Notes under the pieces: model-generated
Database searches by the model: none
The model's input: only the letters and a program-made list of their open reading frames with translations
Told to the model about the DNA's origin: nothing
Position numbers and translations under genes: made by a program
Origin: Acidobacteriota bacterium
Lineage (GTDB): Bacteria; Acidobacteriota; Terriglobia; Bryobacterales; Bryobacteraceae
Direction of reading: 5' to 3'
DNA length: 64,000 nt
NCBI GenBank assembly: GCA_016185425.1
Contig: JACPNQ010000024.1
Coordinates: forward strand, 300,054-364,053
Shown: one piece after another, positions 1-9,626 of the stretch
How the letters are laid out: the number at the start of each line of letters is the position of its first letter
How positions within the stretch are numbered: the first letter of the stretch is position 1

Positions 1-1197
1 CTTCTTCACCTCGGCCATCACCAGTGGCATGTTCGGTTTCACCAGAACAAATACGAGCTCCTCGCCCAACATCGGCGCCAGCACACGCACGCGGTCAATC
101 ATCCCGCGCATCTCGGCCGCGCTCTTCGATGTCCACCACTCCTGCAACACGGCGTTGTCGCGGGACCGTTGTTCAATCAGGTTCATCGCCTGGTCCATCG
201 TTGGCCCCAGGTTCGGAATCGCGCCGTACACCACAACATCCGGCGGCAGCAGCGAAATCAGCTTCGCCGAGGTGCGCGCCGTCGAAATCGTCAACTGTTT
301 CTCAATCGCCGCCAACTCCGACAACAGCGCGAAGTGCTTGTCCTTCTCGGCGCTCCAGGAAACTGCTTCCCGTACAGACACTTTCTTCAGCGCCGCCGAT
401 GTCGTCGCCTGCTCACCCGGCTTCAACACAGCTTCCGTTCCCGGTTGCGTCACTGCCACCGAGCCCTCGACGACGCCAACCAGTGAACCTGCTGTGCCCG
501 TCGAGACGGTGAAGATCGTCCCCTTCACCGCGGCTTCCGAATCGCGCGTGACGACCTTCAAATACCCGCGCCGTTGCTTCGCCGCCCGCACAATAATATC
601 TCCGCGCTGGAGGTGAATCGTCGATCCGCTCCATGCCGCATTCACAAACAACTCGGTCCGCTCATTCACTTCCACGAGCGATCCATCCGCCAGCCGCAAC
701 TGCGCTCGCGTACCCGCGGCGGTCCGCAGGACTTCGCCATCTGCGATCCCCGCTCCGTTGGCAAGCGTAGCCGCGTTCAACGCATACACCACGCCCGATG
801 CGGCCTCCACCGTAGCCCGCGGCCCGCTCGGCGCCATTGCCCTATCCAGTGCATTCCGCCCTAAATACAAAGCCGTCACCGCAATGCCAGCCGCGATCGC
901 CCACCTGGGAATAGCAAATCGGCGCGACGGCGCTGCAACCGGCATCGCAACCACTGGCGCCGAATTGAACGAACGCCGGCAGCCGGCGCATCGCGTCAAA
1001 TGATCTTCGAGCAATAGCGCCTGCGCTTCGCCAAGCTTCCCGGCCCCGTATTCTTCAAATTCGGACCGAAACTGCAAGCAGGCGGGCCCGGCCGCAAGGT
1101 TGCTCCGAACCCGCTCCCGCGCCGCGGCCTCAGCGGCCGGGTCGCACGTCTCCTGCCGCATCTCACTCAAAATCTGGTCAAACTCTTGTTCGTTCAT
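1..1197 (-). CDS. FecR-domain anti-sigma factor, C-terminus beyond window
   Basis: The reading frame starts at the ATG ending at 1197 and runs off the window start, giving 399 visible residues. A putative zinc-finger anti-sigma motif lies near residues 66-73 (H-x3-C-x2-C in DHLTRCAGC). One membrane helix follows at about 95-113, then a FecR-like domain at about 127-230 (VVYALN, GDIIVRA, AAVKGTIFTVS). The sigma factor gene lies 17 bp upstream on the same strand, so the two are very likely co-transcribed. The expected role is a membrane-anchored anti-sigma factor that holds the ECF sigma factor until a periplasmic signal arrives. The function of the C-terminal part, and the signal, cannot be told. 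Confidence 0.85.
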   Translation of the reverse strand, partial: MNEQEFDQILSEMRQETCDPAAEAAARERVRSNLAAGPACLQFRSEFEEYGAGKLGEAQALLLEDHLTRCAGCRRSFNSAPVVAMPVAAPSRRFAIPRWAIAAGIAVTALYLGRNALDRAMAPSGPRATVEAASGVVYALNAATLANGAGIADGEVLRTAAGTRAQLRLADGSLVEVNERTELFVNAAWSGSTIHLQRGDIIVRAAKQRRGYLKVVTRDSEAAVKGTIFTVSTGTAGSLVGVVEGSVAVTQPGTEAVLKPGEQATTSAALKKVSVREAVSWSAEKDKHFALLSELAAIEKQLTISTARTSAKLISLLPPDVVVYGAIPNLGPTMDQAMNLIEQRSRDNAVLQEWWTSKSAAEMRGMIDRVRVLAPMLGEELVFVLVKPNMPLVMAEVKK

Positions 1198-1214
1198 GGC
1201 GGTAGGTCTCCTTC

Positions 1215-1730
1215 TTAGCGGCTCAGGAACACGAGCAGGTCTTGGCGGATCCGGTGCAGCCGGCTGGCCACCGTACCGCGCTCAATCGCAAACATCCCGG
1301 CTAACTCGTCATACGAAAACCCTTCCAGGTTCCGCAAGGTAAACAGTTGGGCATCTTCCGGATCCAGCTTCGCCAGCGCCCGCCGCAGGGACTCTTTCAG
1401 CAGCGCATCTTTGGCGGGCGAGGTCCGTTCCGGAGTGAGATCGAGGGGAGTCTCCCGTTGGGTCTGCTTCTTCCGCAGAATATCGATCGCGGCATTCGTC
1501 GCCGCCCGCCGCAGGTAGTGTTCGGAAGAACTCAACAGGTCGAGCACGGGCTGATTCATCAACCGTAGAAAAACGGTCTGCAGCGCGTCCTCGGCATCGG
1601 CGGCATTCCCCGTTACCCGCAGGGCGGTCCGGTAGACGGTCGAGGCATGTTGTTCATACAAATCCTGAAACGTTGGTGGCAGCGGCAATGCGTTGGGTCC
1701 CGCTGTTAATGCTAGCCCGATAGATCCCAT
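1215..1730 (-). CDS. ECF-type RNA polymerase sigma-70 factor
   Basis: 171 residues. Sigma region 2 is seen at about residues 22-60 (LYEQHASTVYRTALRVTG, then DAEDALQTVFLRLM). Region 4 with its helix-turn-helix is at about 118-168 (LDPEDAQLFTLRNLEG, SYDELAGMF, GTVASRLHRIRQDL). Length and layout match small extracytoplasmic-function sigma factors. It directly precedes the FecR/zinc-finger gene, the usual sigma/anti-sigma arrangement. The start is the first ATG in frame, with only a weak ribosome binding site. The regulon is not visible here. Confidence 0.9.
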   Translation of the reverse strand: MGSIGLALTAGPNALPLPPTFQDLYEQHASTVYRTALRVTGNAADAEDALQTVFLRLMNQPVLDLLSSSEHYLRRAATNAAIDILRKKQTQRETPLDLTPERTSPAKDALLKESLRRALAKLDPEDAQLFTLRNLEGFSYDELAGMFAIERGTVASRLHRIRQDLLVFLSR

Positions 1731-1826
1731 GTTCGTGGTCCCAACTAGCCAAACGGGGCAAATACCCGTTTTCTTCCGAAATTCTTTCGGTATGCTTATC
1801 CCGTAATTTCGTCCGCGTCAGCGCAG

Positions 1827-3332
1827 CTAACCTCCCAACGCCTTCTCAAACAACACCATCCCCGCCATATCCCTTAACTTCACCGTCATGCCCCCAGCCT
1901 CATTAATAGCCACCTCACCAAAAAACTGCATCCCCGCCGCCGGCCCAACACCCCCCTGTCCGGCCGGCGGATGCTTCTGAAACACCACCTGCGGTCCGAA
2001 CGTATTGTCCAAAACTCCCGGCCCAAACGTTCCCGCATTCAACGGCCCGCTCACAAACTCCCAGAACGGCGAAAACTCGGTAAACACTGCCTTCCGCGGA
2101 TCGTAATAATGCGCGGCGGTATAGTGCACATCCGCCGTCAGCCAAACGATATTCCGCACATCCCGAATACCCTTCAATAGCCGCGCCAGCTCCAATTCCC
2201 GCCCTAGCGCCGGCCCATCCCCGTTCGCTACCGCCTCAAACATCGTCCGTCCGGAACTGTCCTTTCCATCCGGCACCAACAATCCCAACGGCATGTCCGA
2301 CGCGATCACCTTCCACCGCGCTTTACTCTGCCGCAATCCGTCCATCAGCCAGCCCAACTGCGGCGCGCCTAGGAAATCGGTATCGCTTCCCTCCCGCTCC
2401 TGCCGGTTATACGAATTCGGCCCGCGGTAAGACCGCATATCAATCACAAACACGTCCAGCAGCGGCCCATACGGAATGTGCCGGTAAACCCGCTCCGTCT
2501 CAATTGAGTGATACCGCATCGGCGCGTACTCCAAAAACGCCCGGCGCCCCCGCGCCGTCAACAATGCCACACTCTTCTCGGAGAACTTCGGATCGTCCGT
2601 CAGCGACTTTGACGGACTATAGTTATTCAATACCTCGTGATCGTCCCACTGCCAAATCTGTGGCACTTCCGCCTGAAACTTCCGCAAGTTATCGTCGAGT
2701 AAGTTGTACTTGTAACACCCGCGGAATTCAGCCAGCGTCTCCGCCGCCTTACTCTTTTCCGCTGTAATCAAATTCTTCCAAATCGACCCATCCGCCAACT
2801 TCACTTCACTAACAATCGGCCCATCCGCATAAATCGTATCCCCCGAGTGGATAAAGAAGTCCGGCTGCAACTGCCGCATCGTCTCGTAGATCTTCATCCC
2901 CCCGAAAGCCGGATTAATTCCCCAACCCTGCCCCACTGTGTCTCCCGACCACAGGAACCGCACCGCGCGCCGCCCCGCGGGCGCCGGCCGGAAACTCCCT
3001 CTGGCGGGCGCCGAATCGCCGCCACCCGATGCCAAATCGCGGAACACCACTTCATACTCAATATCCGCGCCCGGCGCCCAACCACCAATATCCACGCGCC
3101 CGGTGTAATCCGTGGTTTCCAAACAGTGCGGCCCCATCGCTTCCGTCCAGGGCGCTCCTGCCCGCCGCTCCCGCCATCGCACCATCATCCGGGCCGGACC
3201 ATCCGCGCGGCTCCAGATCAGAGCTCGCGAGGCCGTAACATCCCCAGCCGCCACACCCTGCCCGAGCGCCGGTCGCCTCCCGCGCAAAACGGCAGGAGCC
3301 GCCTGCAGTAACTGCCGCCGTGACCAGTTCAT
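1827..3332 (-). CDS. phoD: PhoD-like alkaline phosphatase/phosphodiesterase, Tat-exported
   Basis: 501 residues. The N-terminus carries a twin-arginine leader (SRRQLLQA). The PhoD N-terminal Ig-like domain is followed by the metallophosphatase core, with motifs LWSGDT, FIHSGDTIYADG, WQWDDHEVLNNY and LTADVHYTAAHYY. These carry the Asp/His ligands expected for the Ca/Fe centre of PhoD. The enzyme should release phosphate from organic phosphomono- or diesters outside the cytoplasm. It starts 6 bp after the DUF3299 gene on the same strand, so it is probably the last gene of a DeoR-DUF3299-PhoD operon. Substrate preference is unknown. Confidence 0.9.
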   Translation of the reverse strand: MNWSRRQLLQAAPAVLRGRRPALGQGVAAGDVTASRALIWSRADGPARMMVRWRERRAGAPWTEAMGPHCLETTDYTGRVDIGGWAPGADIEYEVVFRDLASGGGDSAPARGSFRPAPAGRRAVRFLWSGDTVGQGWGINPAFGGMKIYETMRQLQPDFFIHSGDTIYADGPIVSEVKLADGSIWKNLITAEKSKAAETLAEFRGCYKYNLLDDNLRKFQAEVPQIWQWDDHEVLNNYSPSKSLTDDPKFSEKSVALLTARGRRAFLEYAPMRYHSIETERVYRHIPYGPLLDVFVIDMRSYRGPNSYNRQEREGSDTDFLGAPQLGWLMDGLRQSKARWKVIASDMPLGLLVPDGKDSSGRTMFEAVANGDGPALGRELELARLLKGIRDVRNIVWLTADVHYTAAHYYDPRKAVFTEFSPFWEFVSGPLNAGTFGPGVLDNTFGPQVVFQKHPPAGQGGVGPAAGMQFFGEVAINEAGGMTVKLRDMAGMVLFEKALGG

Positions 3333-3338
3333 GACTAA

Positions 3339-3869
3339 CTATCCTCTCCGCCGCAATTCCACCACACCTAACTTAAATCCTGCCTGCCCATACGGACTAT
3401 CGGTTGCTCCGATTTCCAACCGTCCGCACGCCCAAACCGAATAAACTAACTCCACCTTCGCCGGCCGCCCGGTCGACATGGTGGCATACACAATCTGGTT
3501 CCCCGGCGGCGGCGGCGTGTGCACGCACTGCCCGGCCTGTGCCACCAGCAGAAACTCGTTCGCCTCCTGAAAACCGTCATCGAGCGGAACCATATACCCG
3601 GCGATTTTCACATTCGTGCCCGTAATCGCTTCCAGCAGCGGCGACGCCTGGCCCGTCCGCGTATCCAGCCCGCGCAATACGGCCCACTCCACCTCCGCAA
3701 ATCCGTCATTCCGCTCAGCGCCTGTTTCCGTTTCCACCGGAAGCGCCGCTACCTTCGGCCGCGCCACATGGATCTTCTTTGCCGTAGTCTCTTCCACCGG
3801 CACCAGCTTCTGCCCGCCGCAGGAGATCAACCCAATCCCCGCCAAACTCATCCATTCTCTGCGCCGCAT
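3339..3869 (-). CDS. DUF3299 putative lipoprotein
   Basis: 176 residues with a short lipoprotein-type leader (GLISCGG) after an RR pair. The core matches DUF3299: IAGYMVPLDDG, EFLLVAQAGQCVHTPPPP and GNQIVYATM. Relatives are small periplasmic proteins often encoded near ABC-transporter or copper genes, with no known reaction. The conserved Cys-Val-His in QCVHTPPPP suggests metal binding, which is inference. It lies 15 bp after the DeoR gene and 6 bp before phoD on the same strand. Confidence 0.8.
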   Translation of the reverse strand: MRRREWMSLAGIGLISCGGQKLVPVEETTAKKIHVARPKVAALPVETETGAERNDGFAEVEWAVLRGLDTRTGQASPLLEAITGTNVKIAGYMVPLDDGFQEANEFLLVAQAGQCVHTPPPPGNQIVYATMSTGRPAKVELVYSVWACGRLEIGATDSPYGQAGFKLGVVELRRRG

Positions 3870-3884
3870 AGCTCTTTTCCTACT

Positions 3885-4685
3885 CTACGCCATCACCACC
3901 TCAATCCCACGGCTTCGCAAAGCCTCCAGCGTCGCGTCATCGTCGGCCCCCGTCGTGATCACCCGGTGAACCATTTCCAACCGCCCAATCACCGACAAAC
4001 TCCGCCGCCCCAGTTTGCTCTTATCGGTCACGATCGTCACCTGCCGCGCCACCTCCATCATCAGCCCATTCAATTGCGCCTCCAGTATGTCCGGCGTCGA
4101 CGCTCCAGCCTCCGCGTCCAGCCCATCCACGCCGAGAAACAAATAGTCCGCCCGCAACTGCCGCAGCATATGTTCTGCCTGCGGCCCCGCAAACGATAGC
4201 GAAATCGGCCGCAGCAATCCGCCAAGCATCAAGACCGTTACACCAGGCGCCGGCGCCAACTCCTCCGCAATATTCATCGCGTTGGTGATTACCGTAATCC
4301 CGCCCGTCTTTCCCTCCCGGATCAACTTCGCAATCTCCTCCGTTGTCGATCCCGAATCCAATATGATCGTCGCTCCCGGTTGAATCCAATCCATTGCCCG
4401 CTGCGCGATCCGCACCTTGTCCCGATGGTTCACGGTTTCCTTGAACCGCACCGGATAGTCCCGCGATGGATCCAGATTCTGGATCGCCCCGCCATGCGAC
4501 CGGGACAGGAGTCGCCGCTCCGCCAGATTATCCAGGTCTCCCCGCGCCGTCACCGCCGAAACACCCAGTTTTTCGACGATCTGCGGGATAGTTACACGCC
4601 CGCCCGCTTGCAGCATCGCAAGTATCTGCCGCCGGCGCTCCTCTGTGAGCAGTCTCGTGCTGCCGTACTTTTTTGTTCGAACCAA
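3885..4685 (-). CDS. DeoR/GlpR-family transcriptional regulator
   Basis: 266 residues. The N-terminal DeoR helix-turn-helix is visible at about residues 14-65 (LLTEERRRQILAMLQ, VTIPQIVEKLGVSAVTARGDL). The DeoR C-terminal sensor domain follows (TIILDSGSTTEEIA, TVITNAMNIA, LFLGVDGLD, TDKSKLGRRSL). Such proteins usually repress carbohydrate or nucleoside genes and respond to a sugar phosphate. The start given is a TTG codon and is uncertain. The gene diverges from the TonB receptor gene at 4794, and the roughly 110-bp gap could hold its operator. It leads the DUF3299-phoD genes. Confidence 0.88.
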   Translation of the reverse strand: MVRTKKYGSTRLLTEERRRQILAMLQAGGRVTIPQIVEKLGVSAVTARGDLDNLAERRLLSRSHGGAIQNLDPSRDYPVRFKETVNHRDKVRIAQRAMDWIQPGATIILDSGSTTEEIAKLIREGKTGGITVITNAMNIAEELAPAPGVTVLMLGGLLRPISLSFAGPQAEHMLRQLRADYLFLGVDGLDAEAGASTPDILEAQLNGLMMEVARQVTIVTDKSKLGRRSLSVIGRLEMVHRVITTGADDDATLEALRSRGIEVVMA

Positions 4686-4793
4686 AGATTGAGTATATAA
4701 ACACGTCCAAGCTTTCGTTTTCTGTCGTTTGACTTCCTTTATTTACTTTTCAGCCTCCGCATGACACAATGTTCGCAATTGAAGGGAGTTCCA

Positions 4794-7700
4794 ATGACTT
4801 CACCTATACGTTTCATCCTCACTCTTTCCCTCCTCGCCTCCGCCGCTTTTTCCCAAGGCACCGACCTCGGCACCATCCGCGGCACAGTCACTGACCCTAC
4901 CGGCTCGGTCATTGCCGGCGCCGCTGTGGAAGTCGTCGACTTAGGCACCAATCAATCCCGCAAAGTAACCACGAACTCCGCCGGAGTATATGAAGCCGGC
5001 GCACTCCGCTCCGGCCAGTACAAGGTCGTCGTCTCCATGGCCGGCTTCGCCACCACAGAACTAACCGGCCTCACGGTACGAGGCGGCGATGTTGCCAATG
5101 GCAACGCCCAGCTCTCCGTCAATACCGCCACTCAAACGGTCCTCGTCGAGGAAACCGCGTCCGCCGTCCAGACCGACTCCCCCGTCCTCGCCACATCGCT
5201 CGATAATAAAGTTCTTATCGAAATCCCCCGCGATAGCCGCGACATCTACCAGTTCCTCTATCTCAACCCCAACATCACGCAGTCCGCCAATGGCACCGGC
5301 AGCTTCAAGTTCCTCGGCGCGCAGAGCTACGGGGCCAGCTTCTCGCTCGACGGTCAGCGCTCCAACGGCGGCATCTTCGGCGAACCCACTGGCAGCCAAC
5401 CCTCGCTCGAAGTCATCGGCGAGCTCAACGTTCTCTCCAATAGCTTTTCCGCCGAGTACGCCGGCATCGCCAACATCCGTGTCACTACTAAGCGCGGCGG
5501 AAAGGACTATCACGGCTCTCTCTTTTACAACAACCGTAACTCCGCGCTCTCCGCATGGGCTCTGCGTGACAAATTTGAGCTCGCCCGCTTCACGCCCTCT
5601 CCCGAACGCCCCGATTTCAAGAAGCCCTATTTTAATCTCAACGAATTCGGCGGCTCATTCGGTGGCCCCGCGAAAATCACCAGCAAGACATACTTCATGC
5701 TCGCGCTCGAGCGCCGCCTCGGTGCCTCTCCCATCGCCGCCACATCCACCACCCTCCCGCACCCCACGCTCTGGACCGGCAACTTCACGCGGATGAACGA
5801 TTCGGCCAAACCGCTCGTACCAGCCGCTGTCACCCTCACCGCCGCCGAAGTCGCCAGTAATACGGTCGGAGGCCTCGGTCAGCGCTTCACCACCATCCCT
5901 TCCCGGCTACTCAATCCCGTCACGCAGGCCATCATTCAGAAATACTTCCCGAAAGTCGGGGTCGATGCCGCTATCAACGCCGCTAACGGGCGTCTCTCGC
6001 GCTTCTATCAAAGTTTGCCCACGCACGCCAACCGCACCCTCGGCACGGCGCGACTCGATCATGACTTCTCCGAGAAGAACCGCGTCTACGGCGTCTTCAA
6101 TGTGCTGGATGGGGGCAGCGATTCTTCGCTCGTCCAGAGCCCGTTTACCGGCCTCGGAAATACGCAGACCGAACAGCGCAACTACACGTTATCGCTGTCC
6201 TATACGCGCATCGTCTCTCCATCGGTCATTAACGAAGTTCGCGGCGGATTCAACCAGCAGAATCTATTCCGCCACAGCAACACAACTCTGCGCGGCTTCC
6301 TCTCCTCAATCGGTTTCAACGACGCGGATATCGCTGCCTACGGCGCCTCCGTTGGCCTCGACACACTCGACACCTTCGGCCATCCGCGCATCCAGTGGGG
6401 CAACTACGCCGTATTCAACAACGGCGGCCGCAACACCTATCGCCCGCTCGATCAACGCCTCATCACCTTCGGTGACACCATGTCCTGGATCCTCGGCAAA
6501 CATAGCTTCCGCGCTGGCGCCGACTTTGTCCGCAACGCCGCCACGGACGGCTTCGCCAACAATCGCGGCCAGGTCCGCGGAGCCATCAATTACACCGGCA
6601 ACGCCGTCGACGCCTTCACCCGTTTTCTCCTCGGCCTTCCCGCCAATACCGCGCAATCCGTCATCGCGCTCCGCCCTCCCATGAAGGTTCACAACTGGGA
6701 AACCGGCTTCTTCGTCCAGGACGATTGGAAGGTCAATTCCCGCCTCACCGTCAATCTCGGCCTTCGCTACGAGGTCATCACGCCTTTCGTCGAAGAGAAC
6801 GACCTCATGGTTAACTTCGATGCCGACGCAAAAGGCCTGAACGGCAAGCAGGGTATTTTCATCGTCCCGTCGGAAAGAACTGTCAAATCGGTTGACCCCC
6901 GCATTCTGAACTACGGCTACATACTCGCTAAGGACGCCGGTGTCGGCCGTGGCCTCGTGCGCACGGACACCAACAACTTCGCTCCTCGCGTCGGCGCGGC
7001 GTATCGGATCGCCAACAAATCGGTACTCCGGGGCGGTTATGGCATCTTCTATCCCACCTCCGCCGCCCAAGGCATGCGCGACGCCCTCGCCACCAATCCG
7101 TTCAATCAAACGGTCAGCCGGACCAACAACGCCGCCGCCCCGCTCCAGCCGTGGCCCGGAGCCACCCATGGCATCAGCCCTGTTTCCGGCGGCATGCGGG
7201 GAAGCACTGGCAACCTACCCGCGTTCAACATCATTCCGCTCGGCCTCATCTCGCCGCGCATTCAGCAGTACAACGTCACCTTTGAGCACGAGTTGCTATC
7301 GCGCATGACCATCCGCGCCTCCTACCTCGGCACACGGATGAACAATATGATCGCCGGAGTCGACCGCAATATGATCGCTCCGAGCGACACACCGTTCGGC
7401 ACAACAACCGGCGACGGCGTCACCCCGTGTACACCCGACGACTTCGATTGCGACTACTCCGCGGCCGATACTCGCCGCCTGCCGTTCCCCGGCCTTGGCG
7501 ACTACATGGCCAGCTATCAGAACCTCGGCAACGGCCGCTCCCACGCCTTCCAGACGGAGTTGAACCGTCGTGCCGCCAACTTCACGTTCAACATCGCCTA
7601 TACGTACCTCGATCAGCAGACCGCCGTCCTCGACTCCGGTAATTCCACGCTCGGTGGCCCCACCTACAATCAGTTCAATCCCGGCCAGGATTTCGGTTGG

Positions 7701-8390
7701 GATTCCTTCGTAAGCAGGCACCGCATGGTGGCTTACGGGCTCTATGATGTGCCCTTCGGCAAAGGCCGTAAGTACGGCGGCAATACGCGCGGTATTACCG
7801 ACGCTGTTCTCGGCGGCTGGCAGATCACGAGCAACATGTACGCCAAGTCCGGCACTGGCTTCACGCCATTCTGGTACTGCGAAAACTGCGGCCCCGCCTT
7901 CCCCGGCAACATCGGCAGCGGCTTCGTCGACGCCTACGGCGGATTCGACCAGTCCTTCCGTGCCCGCGTCACTGGCGACACTGGCCGCGTCGGCGACCAG
8001 CAGTGGAACCCCGCCGGCTTTACAGTACCCACCGTTGGCGCGGATTTCTTCAGCAACTCGCAAGTCGCCAAGCGCAATCAATTAATCGGGCCCGGCAGTG
8101 TTGGGGTGAATCTCGGTGTTCACAAGGTGTTCCGCGCCGGCGAGCGCGTTCGTGCCGACTTCGGCGCCGACATCAACAATCTCTTTAATCACCCGTTACT
8201 CTCACCAGCCGACAACGCGATCGCCAATCTCGGTTCATTCGCCATCGAGGTCGATCCGGCAACACTGAAGATCAAGCCGATCGCCCGCGTCACACCGAAC
8301 CCCGACTTCGGCCGCCTGACCACCAGCTTCGCGCAAGACGGCATCGATCTCCGCCGCGCCGTCCGGCTGCGCCTCCGGGTGACGTTCTAA
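4794..8390 (+). CDS. TonB-dependent receptor with carboxypeptidase-regulatory-like domain (Oar-like)
   Basis: About 1198 residues from the ATG at 4794. This start is preferred to the in-frame ATG at 4761 because a GGAG motif precedes it and a Sec signal peptide (ILTLSLLASAAFSQG) follows at once. Residues 20-100 form a carboxypeptidase-regulatory-like beta-sandwich (GTIRGTVTDPTGSVIAGA). A TonB plug and a large outer-membrane beta-barrel follow, with a terminal aromatic residue (LRLRVTF). The substrate is unknown; members of this expanded acidobacterial family are usually assigned to oligosaccharide or peptide uptake. The divergent DeoR gene is a candidate regulator. Confidence 0.9.
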   Translation: MTSPIRFILTLSLLASAAFSQGTDLGTIRGTVTDPTGSVIAGAAVEVVDLGTNQSRKVTTNSAGVYEAGALRSGQYKVVVSMAGFATTELTGLTVRGGDVANGNAQLSVNTATQTVLVEETASAVQTDSPVLATSLDNKVLIEIPRDSRDIYQFLYLNPNITQSANGTGSFKFLGAQSYGASFSLDGQRSNGGIFGEPTGSQPSLEVIGELNVLSNSFSAEYAGIANIRVTTKRGGKDYHGSLFYNNRNSALSAWALRDKFELARFTPSPERPDFKKPYFNLNEFGGSFGGPAKITSKTYFMLALERRLGASPIAATSTTLPHPTLWTGNFTRMNDSAKPLVPAAVTLTAAEVASNTVGGLGQRFTTIPSRLLNPVTQAIIQKYFPKVGVDAAINAANGRLSRFYQSLPTHANRTLGTARLDHDFSEKNRVYGVFNVLDGGSDSSLVQSPFTGLGNTQTEQRNYTLSLSYTRIVSPSVINEVRGGFNQQNLFRHSNTTLRGFLSSIGFNDADIAAYGASVGLDTLDTFGHPRIQWGNYAVFNNGGRNTYRPLDQRLITFGDTMSWILGKHSFRAGADFVRNAATDGFANNRGQVRGAINYTGNAVDAFTRFLLGLPANTAQSVIALRPPMKVHNWETGFFVQDDWKVNSRLTVNLGLRYEVITPFVEENDLMVNFDADAKGLNGKQGIFIVPSERTVKSVDPRILNYGYILAKDAGVGRGLVRTDTNNFAPRVGAAYRIANKSVLRGGYGIFYPTSAAQGMRDALATNPFNQTVSRTNNAAAPLQPWPGATHGISPVSGGMRGSTGNLPAFNIIPLGLISPRIQQYNVTFEHELLSRMTIRASYLGTRMNNMIAGVDRNMIAPSDTPFGTTTGDGVTPCTPDDFDCDYSAADTRRLPFPGLGDYMASYQNLGNGRSHAFQTELNRRAANFTFNIAYTYLDQQTAVLDSGNSTLGGPTYNQFNPGQDFGWDSFVSRHRMVAYGLYDVPFGKGRKYGGNTRGITDAVLGGWQITSNMYAKSGTGFTPFWYCENCGPAFPGNIGSGFVDAYGGFDQSFRARVTGDTGRVGDQQWNPAGFTVPTVGADFFSNSQVAKRNQLIGPGSVGVNLGVHKVFRAGERVRADFGADINNLFNHPLLSPADNAIANLGSFAIEVDPATLKIKPIARVTPNPDFGRLTTSFAQDGIDLRRAVRLRLRVTF

Positions 8391-8397
8391 CGGAACA

Positions 8398-9549
8398 CTA
8401 CTCCAGCCGCCCGAACATAATCCGCTCCTTCCGGCTAGGCGATGAGTCCCCCTGCGTCACCGTCAAATAAACCTTGCCCTCATATTGATGAAACGACGCA
8501 TACTGAAACGACTTATCCGTCGCAAACCGGTATTTCCTCTCCCAGTGAGCTCCGTCCCGCGAAACGTCCACATTAAACACCGTACGCGACACCCCATTTA
8601 CCCGCGTCGATTCCTGCCAGCCCAAATAATACACACCGCCAAACTTCTCAAAATTCGGCTTCGACGATCCTCCATTCGGCACCAGATCCCGATATGCCGG
8701 CGCCGTCCAGCGCACACCGTCCTTGCTCGTTGAAAACATATAATTCCCCGTCCCGCCATCCTGGCGGATAATCGCCATCCAAGTCCCATCCGGCAGACGG
8801 TTCACCGCCGACTCACTCAACTTCTCCGTCCCGGCGGGATTGACATGCCCCACCACGCGAAACGTGTCTCGCTTCCTGTTCAATTCCGCCAATCCATTCT
8901 GTCCGCCCGGATAGTTGTTCATCGCCACATAGGTCTTGCCGTCGAACTCCTTGAACGAATCAATCGTATAGAGTCCAAAATCCCGAGGCTCTCTTTTGAA
9001 ACCGGCCGCCACGGCGTCTTCGTAGAACCGCCTCGGCTGCATATCGAAGATCCCCGCACGAGTCCGAATCCGAGCCTTCCGCAGCACCCCGGTAAACTCC
9101 AGGCGCTTCACATCGAAATCCAAATAATACGTCTGCGCCGGACGCTTCCCCGGTGCCTCGGAGGCAAAGAACGCCCGAACGGTCCGAGCGTCTTTCCGAA
9201 TGATTCGCGGCACAAAGCACGATCCCTCCGGCAGCGTGGCATTCTTGAAGACCTGTCCTCCCTTCGCCATCGGCACCCGCTTCAACACCTGCATGGTCTT
9301 GATATCCACCACCGACAGCGTGCAATAGACAAACGCCCACTCCGCGTTCTCTCCGGGCTGCACATCGTTCGCCATCGCCACGATATAAGCTCGCCCGCCG
9401 GCAATCACGAACTCTGCGTCATGCGCACCCTTCACCTCCCGGCCCGTTACCGTTACCAGCCCCGCCATCACCCGGTCCGCCTCTTTCACCGGATCCCAAT
9501 CCGCGGCCATTCCCAGTCCCGCCGCAATGATCCACGCCAGCATTGTCAT
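8398..9549 (-). CDS. Exported sialidase-like (BNR-type) beta-propeller protein
   Basis: 383 residues with a short signal peptide (MLAWIIAAGLGMAADW). The C-terminal half has the repeated 'sample, then compare with what was seen' pattern of BNR/sialidase propellers (STSKDGVRWTAP, VSRDGAHWERKY, KVYLTVTQGDSSPS). No complete sialidase active-site set could be assigned, so a glycosidase activity is only possible. It converges on the TonB receptor gene with a 7-bp gap and points away from the ABC permease gene, whose TTG-start version overlaps its 5' end. Confidence 0.6.
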   Translation of the reverse strand: MTMLAWIIAAGLGMAADWDPVKEADRVMAGLVTVTGREVKGAHDAEFVIAGGRAYIVAMANDVQPGENAEWAFVYCTLSVVDIKTMQVLKRVPMAKGGQVFKNATLPEGSCFVPRIIRKDARTVRAFFASEAPGKRPAQTYYLDFDVKRLEFTGVLRKARIRTRAGIFDMQPRRFYEDAVAAGFKREPRDFGLYTIDSFKEFDGKTYVAMNNYPGGQNGLAELNRKRDTFRVVGHVNPAGTEKLSESAVNRLPDGTWMAIIRQDGGTGNYMFSTSKDGVRWTAPAYRDLVPNGGSSKPNFEKFGGVYYLGWQESTRVNGVSRTVFNVDVSRDGAHWERKYRFATDKSFQYASFHQYEGKVYLTVTQGDSSPSRKERIMFGRLE

Positions 9550-9626
9550 TGAGAACCTACATTATCAACCAGGCATACACGATCCCGGCCCACATAACCT
9601 TTGTTTCCAATGGCCGTCTAAGTGAA